Positions 20,980-32,508 of a DNA stretch of 64,000 nt are shown here, one piece after another. This DNA comes from Dryocosmus kuriphilus (Eukaryota; Arthropoda; Insecta; Hymenoptera; Cynipidae): contig CM076191.1 in the NCBI GenBank assembly GCA_038277395.1, positions 93,492,822-93,556,821 on the forward strand, given 5' to 3'. The position numbers and the translations under genes are program-made. Position 1 is the stretch's first letter. Each line of letters starts with the position of its first letter. The notes below the pieces were generated by a model. That model was not told the origin of the DNA. It saw only the letters and a list, made by a program, of their open reading frames with translations, and searched no databases.

Positions 20980-23900
20980 TCATGTTCCTGTTTGTTGTCT
21001 CTCTTGTTCGTCTCTTTTCTTTTTGCGCAAGACATTCTCAATGTATGCTGCAACAGCATCCCAATTATTTTGGGAGTGCAGCATTATATTCATGGTACTT
21101 TCCGGGGTGAGTGGCTCACCGAGTTTGATTTCTAGGCTTCGCCTAAGTTCAGACCACCGGTCACGATTGTAGAAAGTACGTTCTGCGTTATCTTCTTGCG
21201 TTGGGCAGTAGTCGCAACAGGGAGTACTTTTTTTGCGAAACTTGTAGAGAAAGGCGTTGAAGTGTCCGTGTCCAGTAAGAAACTGAGTGAGGTAAAAATT
21301 CACCTCACCATGATTTCTCTCCGTCCACGGAGCCAGCTCATTTATGAGCCGAGCTGTCCATCTTACCTTTAGTTTCCTCCGACCATCGCTTTTGCCACTC
21401 GTATAGGGTACGCGCCTTTTCCTCACCTCTGATTGCTTTTTTTCCCTGTCCAGACTTTTTTCGGTAGTAGCACCTTTTCCTTTCGTGTGCAAGGAGATCA
21501 ATGGGGAACACTCCTGACACCACCAGAGCAGCCGCATTCGATACCGTTCTGTACGCATTTGAGATCCGGAGTGCTCCTTTTCGCTGTATCGAGGCTATTT
21601 TCTCCTTATATTTTTTAACCTCCAGTGCGTCTGCCCAGATCTCGGCTCCATACAGAAGGATGGAGTTGATGACGCTATGACCATTCTTCTTTTGCTCGAC
21701 TTCGGACCACTAATGTTTGGCATTAGTCTAGTTAAGCGTTTGCTGCTTTTTCAGCAGCCCTCTTGATGTATGGCCAATGTGTCAGCTTGGCGTCCATTTG
21801 GACTCCAAGGTATCTGATTACATTGTTTGCCACTACAACTTGGCCCTCAACGTTCACTTGGAGGGGCTCCGGGAAGTTTCTTTTCCTGGTGAGAACAACC
21901 ATCTCGGTCTTGCTGGAGGCCAGTTCTAGTCCATGGTGTCTCTAATCATCTTCGGACCCTGTTTGCCACCAGCTCAACCCTCCACTTGGCCTGTCTAGGG
22001 TTTCTCGCTCTGATGACTGCCGCGATGTCATCAGCAAACGCAATGAGTTTAGCCCACTCAGGTAATTCGACGCGTAAGACTCCATCGTACATGACGTTCC
22101 ACAGGTCCGGACCTAGTGCCGATCCTTGTGCTACGCCAGTTGTGATCTCTTTGCATCTTTGGCCCTCTGTTGTACCATAGGTCAGCTCCCTGTATCTTAG
22201 GTAATCATCAATGACCCTCAATAGGTATGCGGGTATTTCAAACTGTTGTTTGAGTGCGTCGAGTATATGGCTCCAACTTGCTGAATTAAACGCATTCTTT
22301 ACGTCGAGAGTGACCAGCACGCAGCTATCCCGCGTCCTATGGTTACCCTGCCATGATGTTTCCGCAATCCCTATGACCTCTCGGATAGCGTCTATTGTGG
22401 AGCGGTTGTTTCGAAACCCGTGTTGCCTCTCTGACAAGGCCTTTTGCCGAGATGGCTAATCGTAGTCTTGTCCGCAACATTTTTTCAAGGACCTTCCCTA
22501 TGTTGTCCAACGTACAAAGTGGTCTAAAAGAAGACGGGGTGATAGGTGGGACCTTTCCCTTGTCTATCAAAACCAGCTTCTGTATCTTCCACCATTTGGC
22601 AAATATACCGGCTCTGAGGCATGTGTTATACATGTTCAAAAGTAGCTGAGGGCATTCCCTTGCAATCTCCTTGACAACCTTAGTGGGTATTCCGTCGGGG
22701 CCTGGCGCTTTTCTATTGCCTAGCGAATATGCTGCTATCCGTAGCTCCTCAAGACTGAAGAGTGGGATATCCATATCATCCACCGTTATTTTCAGATACA
22801 CTCTCTTCGGGTGTTCTGGAATCAATCCATCTACAACCCACTCCATCAGGTGGGGTTCGCGTCCTTGTTCCGCTGCATGTCCTTCAAGACGGTGGGTGAC
22901 AATTTTATAGCCTCGTCCCCAGGGATCATCGTCCACTTCCCGACATATTTGGCTCCAGCCCAGTTTCTTACTGAGCTTGATACTACCCATCTGCTTCTTT
23001 TTTGCTGAACGATATGCTTCGGCTCCTTCAGCCTCCCAAATCTTTCCCATCTTCCTTTGGGCCTTTCTTCGAAGTGCAAAGGCTACTTTCCGAGCCTCAG
23101 TAATCTCGCTGTTCCACCAGTAAGCGGGCCGCAATGCCTGTCTCTTTGGTCTCCTAGGCATTGAGTCCATGCACGCTTTAGAGATTAAGGCTGTAGTCCA
23201 CTCTACTTGCGCTTCAGCTTTCAGCCTAGTGATCGTTGAGCCATTGTGGTCTTCGCAACGCCGTGTGTCACTGAGTAGCACTAGCAAAAGCTTGTCCTTA
23301 TCAAGCTTTTTGATATTCCAAGAGTTGGAGTATGATCTTTTAATACGCAAGTCGCTCTTCTTTGGTATCGACATTACCTCGAATCGGATGTGCTGGTGGT
23401 CGCTTCCAGTGTAGTCCTCCAACACCTGCCAGTTACGTACTTTTGTTATCGCATCCGAGCTCGCAAGAGTGATGTCTAATATTGATGCTCGGCACCCACT
23501 GCGTCTGAACGTTGAGGTTTGTCCTGTGTTTATGACTGTTAGATCAAGTCAGCAGACAAATCAGTGACTGCTTATCCTCTTGTGCATGTTGTCCGCTCGC
23601 CCCACTCGATAGCCTTGGCATTGATGTCGCCAGCTACAATGACTTCTTCATCCATGTCCCGAAGGCAATCCTCCAGGGCCTCCAGCTTGCCTCTGAATTC
23701 CACAATTCCTTCATTTGGAAATAGGTAGGCACTTACGAAGTTAATGTTTCTGGTCTTTACCCACACATATTCACGGCCTTTGCCTGAGTCACTAATGATA
23801 ACTTTGGCTGGATTCCGGACCCAGATAGCAGCAGTGCAGGTGTCATCAGTATACCACGTTCTTCCCATTCTGAGGTTTGTGTATTGCTCTGATACTATGA

Positions 23901-24033
23901 GCAAGTCAGCCTCATTTTCGTAAGCCCTCTGAATTAGTAAGTCCTGTGCTAGACGTCTACTCTGTAAATTACACGGGAGGATTTTCGCCATTTTTACTTT
24001 AATCTTTGACAGGTCTCCATATAGGCTGTACAC
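20980..24033 (-). pseudogene. LINE ORF2: APE endonuclease, reverse transcriptase, zinc tail (frameshifted)
   Basis: ORF2 nicks the target and copies the element RNA. The endonuclease opens at 24033 or the later ATG (MAKILPCNLQ) and shows YTNLRMGRTWYTDD, VSAYLFPN and EVIVAGDINAKAIEWG; it is broken at about 23570-23425. The RT begins in the frame 23425-22343 (GNRKAPGPDGIPTKVVK, SSFRPLCTLDNIGKVLEK), then shifts to 22437-21946 with ERQHGFRNNRSTIDAI, TLDVKNAFNSASW (motif A), AQGSALGPDLWNVMYDG and AFADDIAAVI (catalytic FADD). After another break the C-terminal zinc motif CCDYCPTQEDNAERTFYNRD lies at 21558-20980. At least three frame breaks make it inactive. Confidence 0.85.
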
Positions 24034-25381
24034 CTCATTGAGCCAGGCACATGGTCTGCACTTTTGTCAGTGTGGGACTCTGCACAGAGGTAGCATCTTC
24101 TTTCACTTGATGGGCACGCTGCAGATTTGTGTCCATTATTACCGCATCTCCAGCAAGACTGGCCTCTATCTATAGCCTTGCAGTCGCTTTCCATATGTTC
24201 AAAGCCATGACATCTGTAGCATCTGGTTATTTGGATCCTCCTTTTAACGTGGCAGTTCATCCACCCAATCTTGATGTGAGCAGCTTGTTCGAGTTTCCTC
24301 GCCATCACTTCGTCCACTAAGACAAAGGCTGTAGCGCTACCCCATCGGTTTGGTTTCGTCATATTTATTTTGAGCTCACCACTTTTGTTTCCATCGAAGA
24401 ATTCCTCAAGAACTCTCTTGACCTCCACTTCGTCCGTAACTGCATCTATGTCACGGATCTCAATCTGTGCTTTTGGGGTCATGGAACGTACTTCGCCCAT
24501 GTCGCCAACGGCTTTTCGGACTGCTTCGTCAAAGTATGATCTTGACTCATTTGATGCTGCCAGTTCAACCAGGACATCGCCCGCTCTGGTAGACCTGATC
24601 GCCTTGATGGTTATTCCCATCTCATCAGGTTTTTACGATTTCTCTGATGTTCTTGAGGACATCGGCGTATTTCCTCCCTGTCGCTGTCCTGATGAGCACT
24701 GCGTCAGGTCGTACTCTCTTGGGTCTCGTAGACTTACCACGCTTTTGCTGGCATGGGTCGCTTGTTTGCTCGCCAGCCCCTTTTCTTAGAGTAGGTGCAG
24801 TTTTGCCCTCCTTCCGTTCTCTGTACCCTACTTCCTTCCATTCTTCCTCCCTCTGGGGTTTTTTCTTCCGTGATCTGTTACTTTCGCCATTTTATGGGCT
24901 AGGAGTGTTCTCCGCCGGCTTCTCTCTGTTCATTCCAGTGTCTGCAGTCCTCATCTCTGTAACATCCGCATTCTTGGCTCCATTTTTTGTCGCAGTTTTC
25001 TTCTGGGCAGATTCCTTTTCTTATACCGACTCTCTGACACACGTTATCAGATCCTCTAGCTTGTGTATCGCTTTTGGTAGCCCTTCTTTTATTTCCAGGA
25101 ACATGTTTTTTTTTGTGCTGCTGAATCTGTCCATCTCTTCAGTATATCCAACATTATTCCTGCGTCATCGTTTTCTGTATTTGGATCGCTACTTTCCTCT
25201 CATTTAAAGCAGCTTCTGGTGCCCTAGCCGCACCCTCTGCGCGTATTGACCCCCTCCCCCCCCCCCCCCTTTCGCCAAAGTCCGTGGCGCCAGCGTTGAC
25301 CACCGGGGCTTTCACCCAATCGGAATCAACGGGGAGATTGAAACTCTCTTGGAGTAAGTCGTTATCAACACGCTTATCCAT
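23994..25381 (-). pseudogene. LINE ORF1 (Gag-like, three zinc knuckles; frameshifted)
   Basis: ORF1 encodes an RNA-binding Gag-like protein. The N-terminal frame 25381-25154 is acidic to mixed and includes a Gly run caused by a C/G homopolymer at 25250-25270. The middle (24789-24630) reads VLIRTATGRKYADVLKNI before a shift, then 24620-23994 holds IKAIRSTRAGDVLVELAA and three cysteine knuckles: CYRCHGFEHMESDC, CWRCGNNGHKSAAC and CYLCAESHTDKSADH. The end overlaps the ORF2 start by about 40 bases, an arrangement usual in R1-type LINEs. Confidence 0.82.
25250..25270. repeat. Poly-C/poly-G tract in LINE ORF1
   Basis: A C-rich run (CCCCCTCCCCCCCCCCCCCT, about 20 bases) that reads as Gly codons in the minus-strand ORF1. 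Confidence 0.8.
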
Positions 25382-25534
25382 CTTTGGTTTATGTTCGGGG
25401 TTCCTTCCCCTAGCTAGTTTTTGTCCACCCGGGGTATTTTATTTCCCCGGTACCATCCATATCTGGAAAGCGTTTCCCTATCCGCAACCTGGGGAGGCGC
25501 CCGATGGGGGACCAGCAAATCCCACACGGGAGAC

Positions 25535-25546
25535 AACAATATGCTT
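25535..25546. repeat. Target-site duplication, right copy (R1/I-like LINE)
   Basis: AACAATATGCTT, one base different from 20609-20620. Gypsy sequence resumes directly after it. Confidence 0.82.
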
Positions 25547-25720
25547 AACATATACCAAACTCCGGATGTGGTCAATTCTAAAGGTATTTTAATCAATCAC
25601 GCAAAACGTGAACGCCATGTTCCGTCAATTTTACGCAGGAAAAGGGTGACTCATCATTACGTGCTGGTGATATCGCTGCATTCTCGCACGCGAAACGTAA
25701 GAATCAGGTATTGTGTGTGA
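25547..25720 (+). pseudogene. Gypsy pol C-terminal continuation beyond the LINE
   Basis: Past the target duplication the Gypsy frame stays open to 25720 (TPDVVNSKGILINHAKRER ... RTRNVRIRYCV). It has no domain I can name; being basic and continuous with the interrupted integrase chain suggests it is the pol tail. A TGTGTGTGACA near 25712 resembles the candidate LTR start at 15765 for a few bases only. Confidence 0.5.
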
Positions 25721-25799
25721 CATGCGTCACAGAATTGTTATCTGGGTACTCTAGAAATGATATATCCGTCCCAAAAAGGCTTTTAAAAATCTGCTCAGT

Positions 25800-26600
25800 T
25801 CGTTTGCACATTCTCATCACGCACTTCAAGCTCGGATGTTTTTGATCCTCGCACTTCGTGCGCGGTTTTTGTTACTTGGGTCTTAAACTTTTAGAACACC
25901 TACTGTTAATAAAATTATTAAATATGTGTTTTGTTAAAAATTACAAACAAAATTATATTACTTAAGGCCCTGTCGGCCCTAAGGAATACACTCTCAGCAC
26001 GACACTCGCGCTTCGCGCTAGGCCGTCAATTTTTTTTTAAATCCATTGTCGATTAGTAAAGTTTTTTTTGTGATTTTCTAACTTTTAACAATGCAGGTTT
26101 TCGATACTTAAAAGTAAAACCATGAGTCTTATAACAAATAAGATTACCAATTCTGCTTGTTAATATTTTCTCGTATCTCACACAGTTTTGCTGAAAAGTG
26201 GATTTGTTTGTATTTAGTAACATATTTCGCGAATAACTCAAAGAATATGCGTCTTTACAAAAAAATGAAAGAGAGAAAATTTGTAGACCTTTTTGAGGTG
26301 AACAACGTACCTTTTGTATCTTGCATAGTTTTTGATGGATAAAACCATAACGACTGGCCAAAAACCGCTGTTTAACGAACTCGCCCTTACTTTTTACGCC
26401 TTAAAGAAGTATGCCAAAGCGCAATCCAATCCGCTTAGTCCTTCGAAAGTTATCGTCGGCACAGACGACAACGACAACGACGACAAGGACAACAACAGAC
26501 AGGCAGACACCATCGTAAAACATGTTTTTTCGGATTTAGGGTTTCATGGAACGTCGAAATTTGATTAAATCCGCGAAAGTCAGTTTTCACGTAAAACTAC
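25800..26600 (+). repeat. ACATTCTCATC repeat family, copy A
   Basis: Begins near GCACATTCTCATCACGC (25810) and matches 61290-62530 in inverse orientation over most of its length: a GCGCTTCGCGCT palindrome at 26008-26020, CTTAAGGCCCTGTCGGCCCT, then TTTTGCTGAAAAGTGGATTT and the short reading frame at 26332. Sub-units of about 150 bases with 'GTAGACCTTTTTGAGG' recur in the family. No transposase is visible; class unknown. Confidence 0.7.
26332..26568 (+). CDS. Short repeat-borne reading frame, unknown function
   Basis: A 78-codon frame inside copy A. Its first 50 residues align without gaps to the frame at 61577-61335 minus in copy C: MDKTIT..QK.L, LKK..KAQSN, SPSKVIVGTDDNDND. The C-terminal half is an Asp/Asn microsatellite. 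No domain is recognised. It may be a real small peptide of the repeat family or a chance open frame retained by low divergence. Confidence 0.3.
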   Translation: MMDKTITTGQKPLFNELALTFYALKKYAKAQSNPLSPSKVIVGTDDNDNDDKDNNRQADTIVKHVFSDLGFHGTSKFD

Positions 26601-26929
26601 CCATCTGAAAATACACAATCGGAACAGTACTGAACCAGTACAGCTTGCCGGAGTACCAGCATTGGCTGGCTGTACTGTGCCTGTGCTGGCCTGTAATGCT
26701 TGGTGGTATTGGCAGTATGACGCCGGTGTCAGTACGGTGTGCCAGTGCTGGTATAGTAATGTCAAACTATTGGGTTCCTAAAGCGCCGACGCCTACCCTA
26801 CACGAAGAAAATATATGCAGTAAATTTTATACAGCTTAGTCAGGTATACCGAGGACATAGTTGCATTCTGTTAAAATTTCACTTTTAGTCATGTAAAATA
26901 AAATAAGATAATATTTAATTCGGATATAT
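26601..26929. other. Non-coding, partly self-similar stretch
   Basis: Around 26640-26760 short words such as CAGTGCTGG, GTACTG and CTGGC(T/C)TGTA recur, giving a locally repetitive segment. No gene is seen. Confidence 0.4.
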
Positions 26930-27129
26930 ATTTAGTTCGGACGTAAGTTGTGACGGACCTGTCGTGATTGTCGTGACTGTTTTTATTCTGGAGGCAAGTT
27001 AGGTGATAATTAGTGGCACATTGTTCGATATTACAGTGGTTGTGAATGCCTCTGGAGTGTAAACTATATATTGAAATTTGTCTTTTTTTTGCTCATCGTT
27101 GCCTGTGAGTCGCTTCCCAGTTTTGGAAT

Positions 27130-27750
27130 TTGTCAGCTCTCGTGCAGGATCTAATGGCAAGCCTTTTTAAAGAACTTGAAATGAAGCAGCAGCAATGGTT
27201 CTCTACTATCAACACTAATTTACAGGATATTAAAGCAGACATTTCTGAGAATTCTCGTAAATTTAGTTTACTTGAAAGTTCTTCAACTAAAAATACTGAA
27301 GAGATCACTCAGCTCAAGACTGAGGTCAACTCGCTGAAATCGAAGGTCATCACACTTGAAGCCTCACAAAACTTTCAGGAGCAATCTGCGCCTCATAAAA
27401 GTATACCGCATTCGGAAGGCCCCAACATCTAATCCAATACCTGCACCTATCATTATTGCCAAATTCAGTCGAAATTTGGCTATGAATAGGAGCATAGAGC
27501 AGAGAAAAGAAGTTAGAGGCTTCTCAACGTCCAATCTTGTTTGGCCAGAGATGAAAAAAGTTAAATTCACATTCGTGAGGCCTTGACGCCCTTCAATCGA
27601 AGGATTTACTCTTCTGCATTGGATCTAAGAAGACAAAAGAAGATCAAATATCTTTGGATCGCGGGTGGGAAAATTTTTTGTCGAAAGGAAGATGGCACCC
27701 CTAGGATCCAACTGTCACTTCAGCAACATATAGAAAGATTCCAATAGCAA
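27130..27750 (+). pseudogene. LINE ORF1 (coiled-coil, frameshifted)
   Basis: The first frame (27130-27432) is a heptad-rich helix (SLFKELEMKQQQWFSTINTN, then TQLKTEVNSLKSKVITLEAS), a coiled coil of the trimerising ORF1 type. It shifts into a second frame (NPIPAPIIIAKFSRNLAMN, about 27435-27490) and a third (KIKYLWIAGGKIFCRKEDG, about 27640-27690), which fit the ORF1 RNA-binding C-terminal part that ends in a basic segment. Two or more frameshifts disrupt it. Confidence 0.65.
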
Positions 27751-27801
27751 TTATGTTATTTTTGGAATGGTTACACACAAGGATGTGTTATTTTATTATT
27801 C

Positions 27802-28212
27802 TTGGGCCATTCAAGGTCTGTTGGTAAATATACCTTTAATTATTTTAAGTTTTTCACTCCTTGCACTTATGTATCAATAGTTAGCAGCTGTGATCTTGAA
27901 CTTAAACAAGTAGTTTTATATATTGTTATCGGTCGCTTTGAGTATAAATGCATATTATCAAACCTATTAACGTGTTTTGGATACTATAATTTTTATAATC
28001 ATATTTTAATAGATACAGTTCTTTGGATAACCGGATATAGATTTACTAAATTGTGCAAACTCATGATATGTATTTATCTAGTGATTTGCGTGACGGTTTT
28101 CAAATTTGTTAATTATCTTGTTTGCATTTTATTCGTCTTCATACCTGCATTTTTTTACGTGTATTATATTCATTTAGTAGGGGGCATCACTATGGTTCAT
28201 TGTCTCGGTTAA
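27802..28212 (+). other. Inter-ORF region with a 136-codon hydrophobic open frame
   Basis: Between ORF1 and ORF2 a 136-codon frame is open and rich in Ile, Leu, Phe, Tyr and Cys, with several possible membrane spans (for example LMICIYLVICVTVFKFV and ILFVFIPAFFYVYYI). It has no match I know in LINEs, and T-rich DNA easily yields such frames. I give it little weight as a gene. Confidence 0.25.
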
Positions 28213-28271
28213 TATACGTGCATCTTTTGCTTTGAATTGTATTTGAGTAAACTTTTTGTCTCAATATATTC

Positions 28272-31143
28272 ATGGATACTTTAAACATCTGCCATGTCAA
28301 TGCTCAGTCTCTCTTGGCACATATTCTAGAATTCAAGCATTTTTTCAGTACATGTTTCTATCATATTATTGCTGTCTCTGAGACCTGGTTAACACCTAAT
28401 ATCTCCTCTAGTATGGTCGCAATTGACAACTACTCGCTCTTTCGAAGATACAGAGACGAAGGAAGGGGCGGTGCAGTTTGTCTTTATCTGCATGAAAGTG
28501 TGAGAGTAGCCTTGGTTGAAGTAAGCCCAATGTCTTCTTACCCCTCGACTGAATTTCTCTTTGTATAAGTTACGTCTTCATCTGACAGCGTTCTCTTAGG
28601 AGTAGTTTATAAACCACCTAATGCCTCTTATGGCACTGAGCTTCATTCTGCAATTTTCTCCCATATCCCTAACTTTAATAGCATTATCATTGCTGGAGAT
28701 TTTAACACTAATTTAGATCGCCCTTCCAATCAAACTAAGTACCTAACATCTGTGGTACATTCTTCGGGTATGTCAATAGTACCTCACGATTCCACTCGTC
28801 ATACCGATCATTCCAGTACTCGTATCGACTTGATAATTGTAGACGATATTGATAAAGTTGTCTCATACTCACAACATCCAATCCCTTTTCTCTCCAATCA
28901 TGACTTGATTAACATTGAATTTAAATTCGCTTACAATACAGTTCCAAACAAACCCTTAGAGAGGTGAGGAAACTCACCAATATTGATGTAAGCTCTTTCC
29001 ACGAATATCTACTGAACCTGGATTGGGAAAAAATATTACTAGAGACAGATATAAATAAAAAAATTGACGCTCTGACCAATTACCTAGTCTCAGCATTCAA
29101 TAAATTTGCACCGCTCCATGTTCCTAAACAAAAATTTAGTAAAGCTGCCCCCTGGATCACACCCAAAATTAAAAACTTGATGAAAGAACGTGATAGCAAG
29201 CGCAGACTTGCGAAACGAACAAAAAGCAGTAAAATTCAAGCTCTATATCGTAAATTCAGGAATCTAGTTCAGACAAAGGTCAGAGATTCATTTAATCAGT
29301 ACAATTATAATGAGAGTGCAAATAAAGACATAAAAGAGGACATTTGGCATCTCCTTAGACGTTTACACCTTATCCCTCCGAAGATCGAACCGACAGATAG
29401 TAATTTCCCGCCTAATGACTTTCTAAAGACATTTTCTACATTACCAGTTCTAGACCTATCCACATCATCTTCCTCTCTCTCACTTAATTCAACATTTAAT
29501 GACTCTGACTTTTTTTTTGAGGATATCACACCTGAAATGCTTCTAGAAAAGATTCTTGAAATCAAATCGAATGCCCTTGGACCCGAAGGAATATCTATCA
29601 AAATGCTTAAACTTGCCCTTCCTATTATCTTTCCTATTCTTTTGCAAGTTTATAACGCTTCCCTACAGGTCGGTATTTTCCCTGATATCTGGAAAAAGGC
29701 TATCATATGCCCAGTCCCAAAAACCTCTAAACCTTCGACCCGGAAGGACTTTCGGCCAATTTCCATACTGCGTGCATTGTCTAACCCATTGGAAAAAATA
29801 GTTCACCTACAACTTTCTAAATTTCTTGAAACCACTAAGGCTATTGACCCGATGCAATCAGGTTTTCGAGAGAAGCATAGCACCCATACTACTACCCTTA
29901 AATTTACTTGCGATATTAAATTAGCTATGGATAAAAGGAAGATCACTATCGTTGTACTGTTTGATTTTTCGAAGGCTTTCGATCTGGTTAACCATACGTT
30001 GCTTCTTCAAAAGTTAAAATTGTACCATGTGTCAAACTCTGTCATAAAGTGGTTTCAATCCTATTTTAATAATCGGACACATAGAGTTGTCAATAGTAGT
30101 GGTGGGCTTTCAGATTGGTGGAGGTCAAGTGTGGGGTTCCTCAGGGTTCCATCTTGGCACCACTTCCCTTCAGCTTGTTCACATCCGACCTTGGAAGGGA
30201 TCTACAGCACTGTAGCTATCACAAATATGCTGACGATTTCAAACTTTACCTATCGGGGCCAATCTCTTTACTGCGTAGACTACTTGTCCTGGTGCAGGAA
30301 GACATAGACCGCGTTATCCTTTGGGCTGGGAAGAATGGTCTTACTCTTAACCCGTCCAAAGCTCAGGCAATCGTCGTTGGACCTACATCGTCTCCGTCGC
30401 TTGAAACTCTGGCAGCATTACCGTCCGTTTGTATCGAGAATCTTGCTGTCCCTTTTTCGGAAGTGGTGAAAGATCTAGGATACTTACATAACCGTACTCT
30501 GTCCTGGAAGGAACAGGTACAGATTATTTCGAGGAAAACTCATAGCATACTACATCAGTTACATAGGAATAAGGACTCTTTACCCACTTCCACTCTCCTC
30601 CTTCTAGTTAAGAGCCTAATTCTGCCCCATTTTGACTATGGATGTTTGGTGTATGATGATCTGCCTGACGATTTAAATTCAAAGCTTGAGCGTGCGCTAA
30701 ATGCTTATGTTCGTTTTATCTATAATTTGCGTAAATACGAACACATAACTCCATACCGACATAAGGTTGAACTATTAAATGTTGCCAAGAGGAGACAATT
30801 TTTTATGGGCAATTTTTTGTATACTCTTTTCCAGCATAAAGTTCCTGAGTATCTATTGAATTTCTTCCAATTTGTCGACAGAGACCTACCAGCACAGTCT
30901 AAGCTTCGTGTAAGAAAATCAATTCTCAAAATCCCCTCGCATAGAGCATGTAAGTTTCAAAGGTCATTCATAGTAAGAGGTGCTCGTCTATGGAACAAAT
31001 TACCTGCGAATATTAGGGAAGCACCCTCTCTATATCACTTTAAGAACCTATTTTTTAAATATCTGCACAGCAACTCTAATCCTACACTTGAAATTACTCA
31101 CTGGTATACTTTATTTTTCTCTTTTCTCAATTTGTTTCTGTAA
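28272..31143 (+). pseudogene. LINE ORF2: endonuclease and reverse transcriptase (three frame breaks)
   Basis: The APE endonuclease starts at 28272 (MDTLNICHVNAQSLLAHI), with SETWLTPN, a nonsense stop at 28566, then GVVYKPPNASYG and IIAGDFNTNLDRP, and SNHDLINIEF near the end. A frameshift at about 28964 leads into the RT frame (28964-30307): NALGPEGISIKML, KDFRPISILRALSNPLEK, SGFREKHSTHTTTLKF and LFDFSKAFDLVNHTLLL (motif A). A second frameshift near 30115 gives CGVPQGSILAPL and KYADDFKLYLSG, the catalytic YADD at 30226. The remainder to 31143 is the thumb and C-terminal part (RGARLWNKLPANIR). All domains are present, so few mutations separate it from an intact form. Confidence 0.85.
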
Positions 31144-31344
31144 CTTCTTTTTGTTAATTTTTATTATTCTAATAATATATACTTCTTACATATGTACTAC
31201 ATTCCTACGAGGACTTTTGTAATTATTTATTGGATATCTACTATCGATATATCGACTCGCCTACTTCGAATCTTCTTGTGAAGCACATCGTTTTTTTTTT
31301 CTTGTTTTCTTTCATACTTTTACTTTACTTTACACAAGAGCTTG

Positions 31345-31560
31345 TCATCATTTTATATGTGTACATGTGTATATGTATGTATGTGTGTGTGCATGTATGT
31401 ATGTATGTGTATGTGTGCATATGTGTATATGTATATGTATGTGTACATGTATGCACATATATGTATATGTATGTATGTATGTGAGTGTGTATATATGCAT
31501 CTGCATGCATATGTGTGTATGCATGTGTATGGGCGTGTGTATATGCATTAATACATTTAT
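31345..31560. repeat. TATG/TGTG compound microsatellite in LINE 3' region
   Basis: About 210 bases of imperfect TATG, TGTA and TGTG units. Open stretches in all frames here are artefacts of the repeat. Confidence 0.9.
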
Positions 31561-31738
31561 AATTAATATTAATATAATTAATCTTAAAAAGGACTAAAAC
31601 TTGTATTTTTCCGAACTCTACTTACGTCTCATAGATTATACCTTGTATCATTATGTTCCTTAGAGGGCTATTTAGCCCTAGGGACTTTTTGCAATAAATA
31701 AATAAATAAATTAATTAATTAATAATAAAAATTCATTA

Positions 31739-32508
31739 TTATTTAATTGGCTATTCAGTCAGGAATAATAATTCTAGTGATTCAAAATTATCTGACAGTT
31801 AGGTAAAATGAGAAGAAACTATTAAATACAGATTCCAGAAAATAAAAACAAAATCTACTTCTATAAATATGTGAGTTCTACCTGAAAGTCATGTAAAATA
31901 TCGTGCTCTATTTATAAATAGCAAAAAAAAGTTCTTTTATTTCCACATTCTGCGGAAGGGTCCTCACAGTACTTACACACATATCATACCAATTTATAAA
32001 TATATCGTTCATATATATATATATATATATAATGTGTGTGTGTGTGTCTATATATATATATATATACATATTGTAACAAACTATTAAATTATTTTAGTAC
32101 TTTTTATTTTATATTATATCAACCGATGAATGAATCGTTGAGCGCCAAATACTTTTATTTTTCAACTCCAAAAACTGCAAAAGGGGACATGATGCTAATT
32201 TCGACTAAAGGCCATTTTCAATTTACTACTTTAAGTAAATGTTGATAGCAATTAAATTGGGTTTCTGGATACTTTAATTTAGAAGTTTACAAATAGCGTG
32301 AAAAATCAGATTTTTACAGAAAGCGAAGAGGGAAGCAGTAACAAATGACATCCGGCCAGTAAAGAATGACATAATTCCAAATTATGAAATTATATTTTAA
32401 ATAAAGAAAGAGATGCTATCGCGGACTATAATTACATTTCATTGAGTAATATAAAGTATGGTGTCAAAGCTACAGTCCTTCTACAAAACGCCATAGTTAC
32501 TTTATTCA
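31739..32508. other. AT-rich non-coding stretch with (AT)n and (TG)n runs
   Basis: No gene is seen. (AT)n at 32012-32031, (TG)n at 32032-32046 and (TA)n at 32049-32065 are the notable features. Confidence 0.6.

Larger units (their letters stand above)
20621..25534 (-). mobile_element. R1/I-superfamily LINE inserted in Gypsy coding sequence
   Basis: A minus-strand non-LTR retrotransposon of about 4.9 kb with a short A tail (T run at 20619-20627), 3' untranslated part, ORF2 (about 20980-24033), ORF1 (about 23994-25381) and a 5' leader to 25534. It sits between two copies of a 12-bp sequence, so it looks near full length. The R1/I assignment rests on the three-knuckle ORF1, the APE endonuclease start PCNLQSRRLAQDLL and an FADD catalytic box. 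Confidence 0.82.
15765..25715 (+). mobile_element. Second CsRn1-like Gypsy element, interrupted by an R1/I-like LINE
   Basis: Plus-strand Gypsy element with gag remnant (from 17068), protease (17603-18091), RT (18110-18880), RNase H (18890-19315) and integrase (19341-20608). Its last coding part is split by a LINE at 20621-25534; the frame continues on the far side at about 25547. It is closely related to the first Gypsy (shared RLH(I/V)xDR ... FLVDTGSD and integrase segments) but retains nearly all of the RT. The 3' LTR is not identifiable. Confidence 0.8.
26930..31738 (+). mobile_element. CR1/Jockey-like LINE
   Basis: Plus-strand non-LTR retrotransposon of about 4.8 kb: ORF1 remnant (27130-27750), inter-ORF region, ORF2 endonuclease and RT (28272-31143), and a 3' region with a TATG microsatellite. 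It ends TTTTTGCAATAAATAAATAAATAAATTAATT near 31690-31720, preceded by the hairpin-prone GGGCTATTTAGCCC. The 5' boundary is a guess. Frames are broken at only a few sites, so it is younger than the PLE copies. Confidence 0.8.

Noticed and set aside
22395..23008. Several plus-strand frames across 22.2-25.2 kb
   Set aside because: Antisense to the R1/I-like LINE, whose minus-strand frames carry endonuclease, RT and zinc-knuckle motifs.
25712..25760. TGTGTGTGACA as the start of the second Gypsy's 3' LTR
   Set aside because: Only about 8 bases resemble the candidate 5' LTR start; the following sequence does not align.
31325..31597. Tyr/Cys/Met-rich and His/Thr-rich frames on both strands
   Set aside because: Products of the TATG/TGTG microsatellite.
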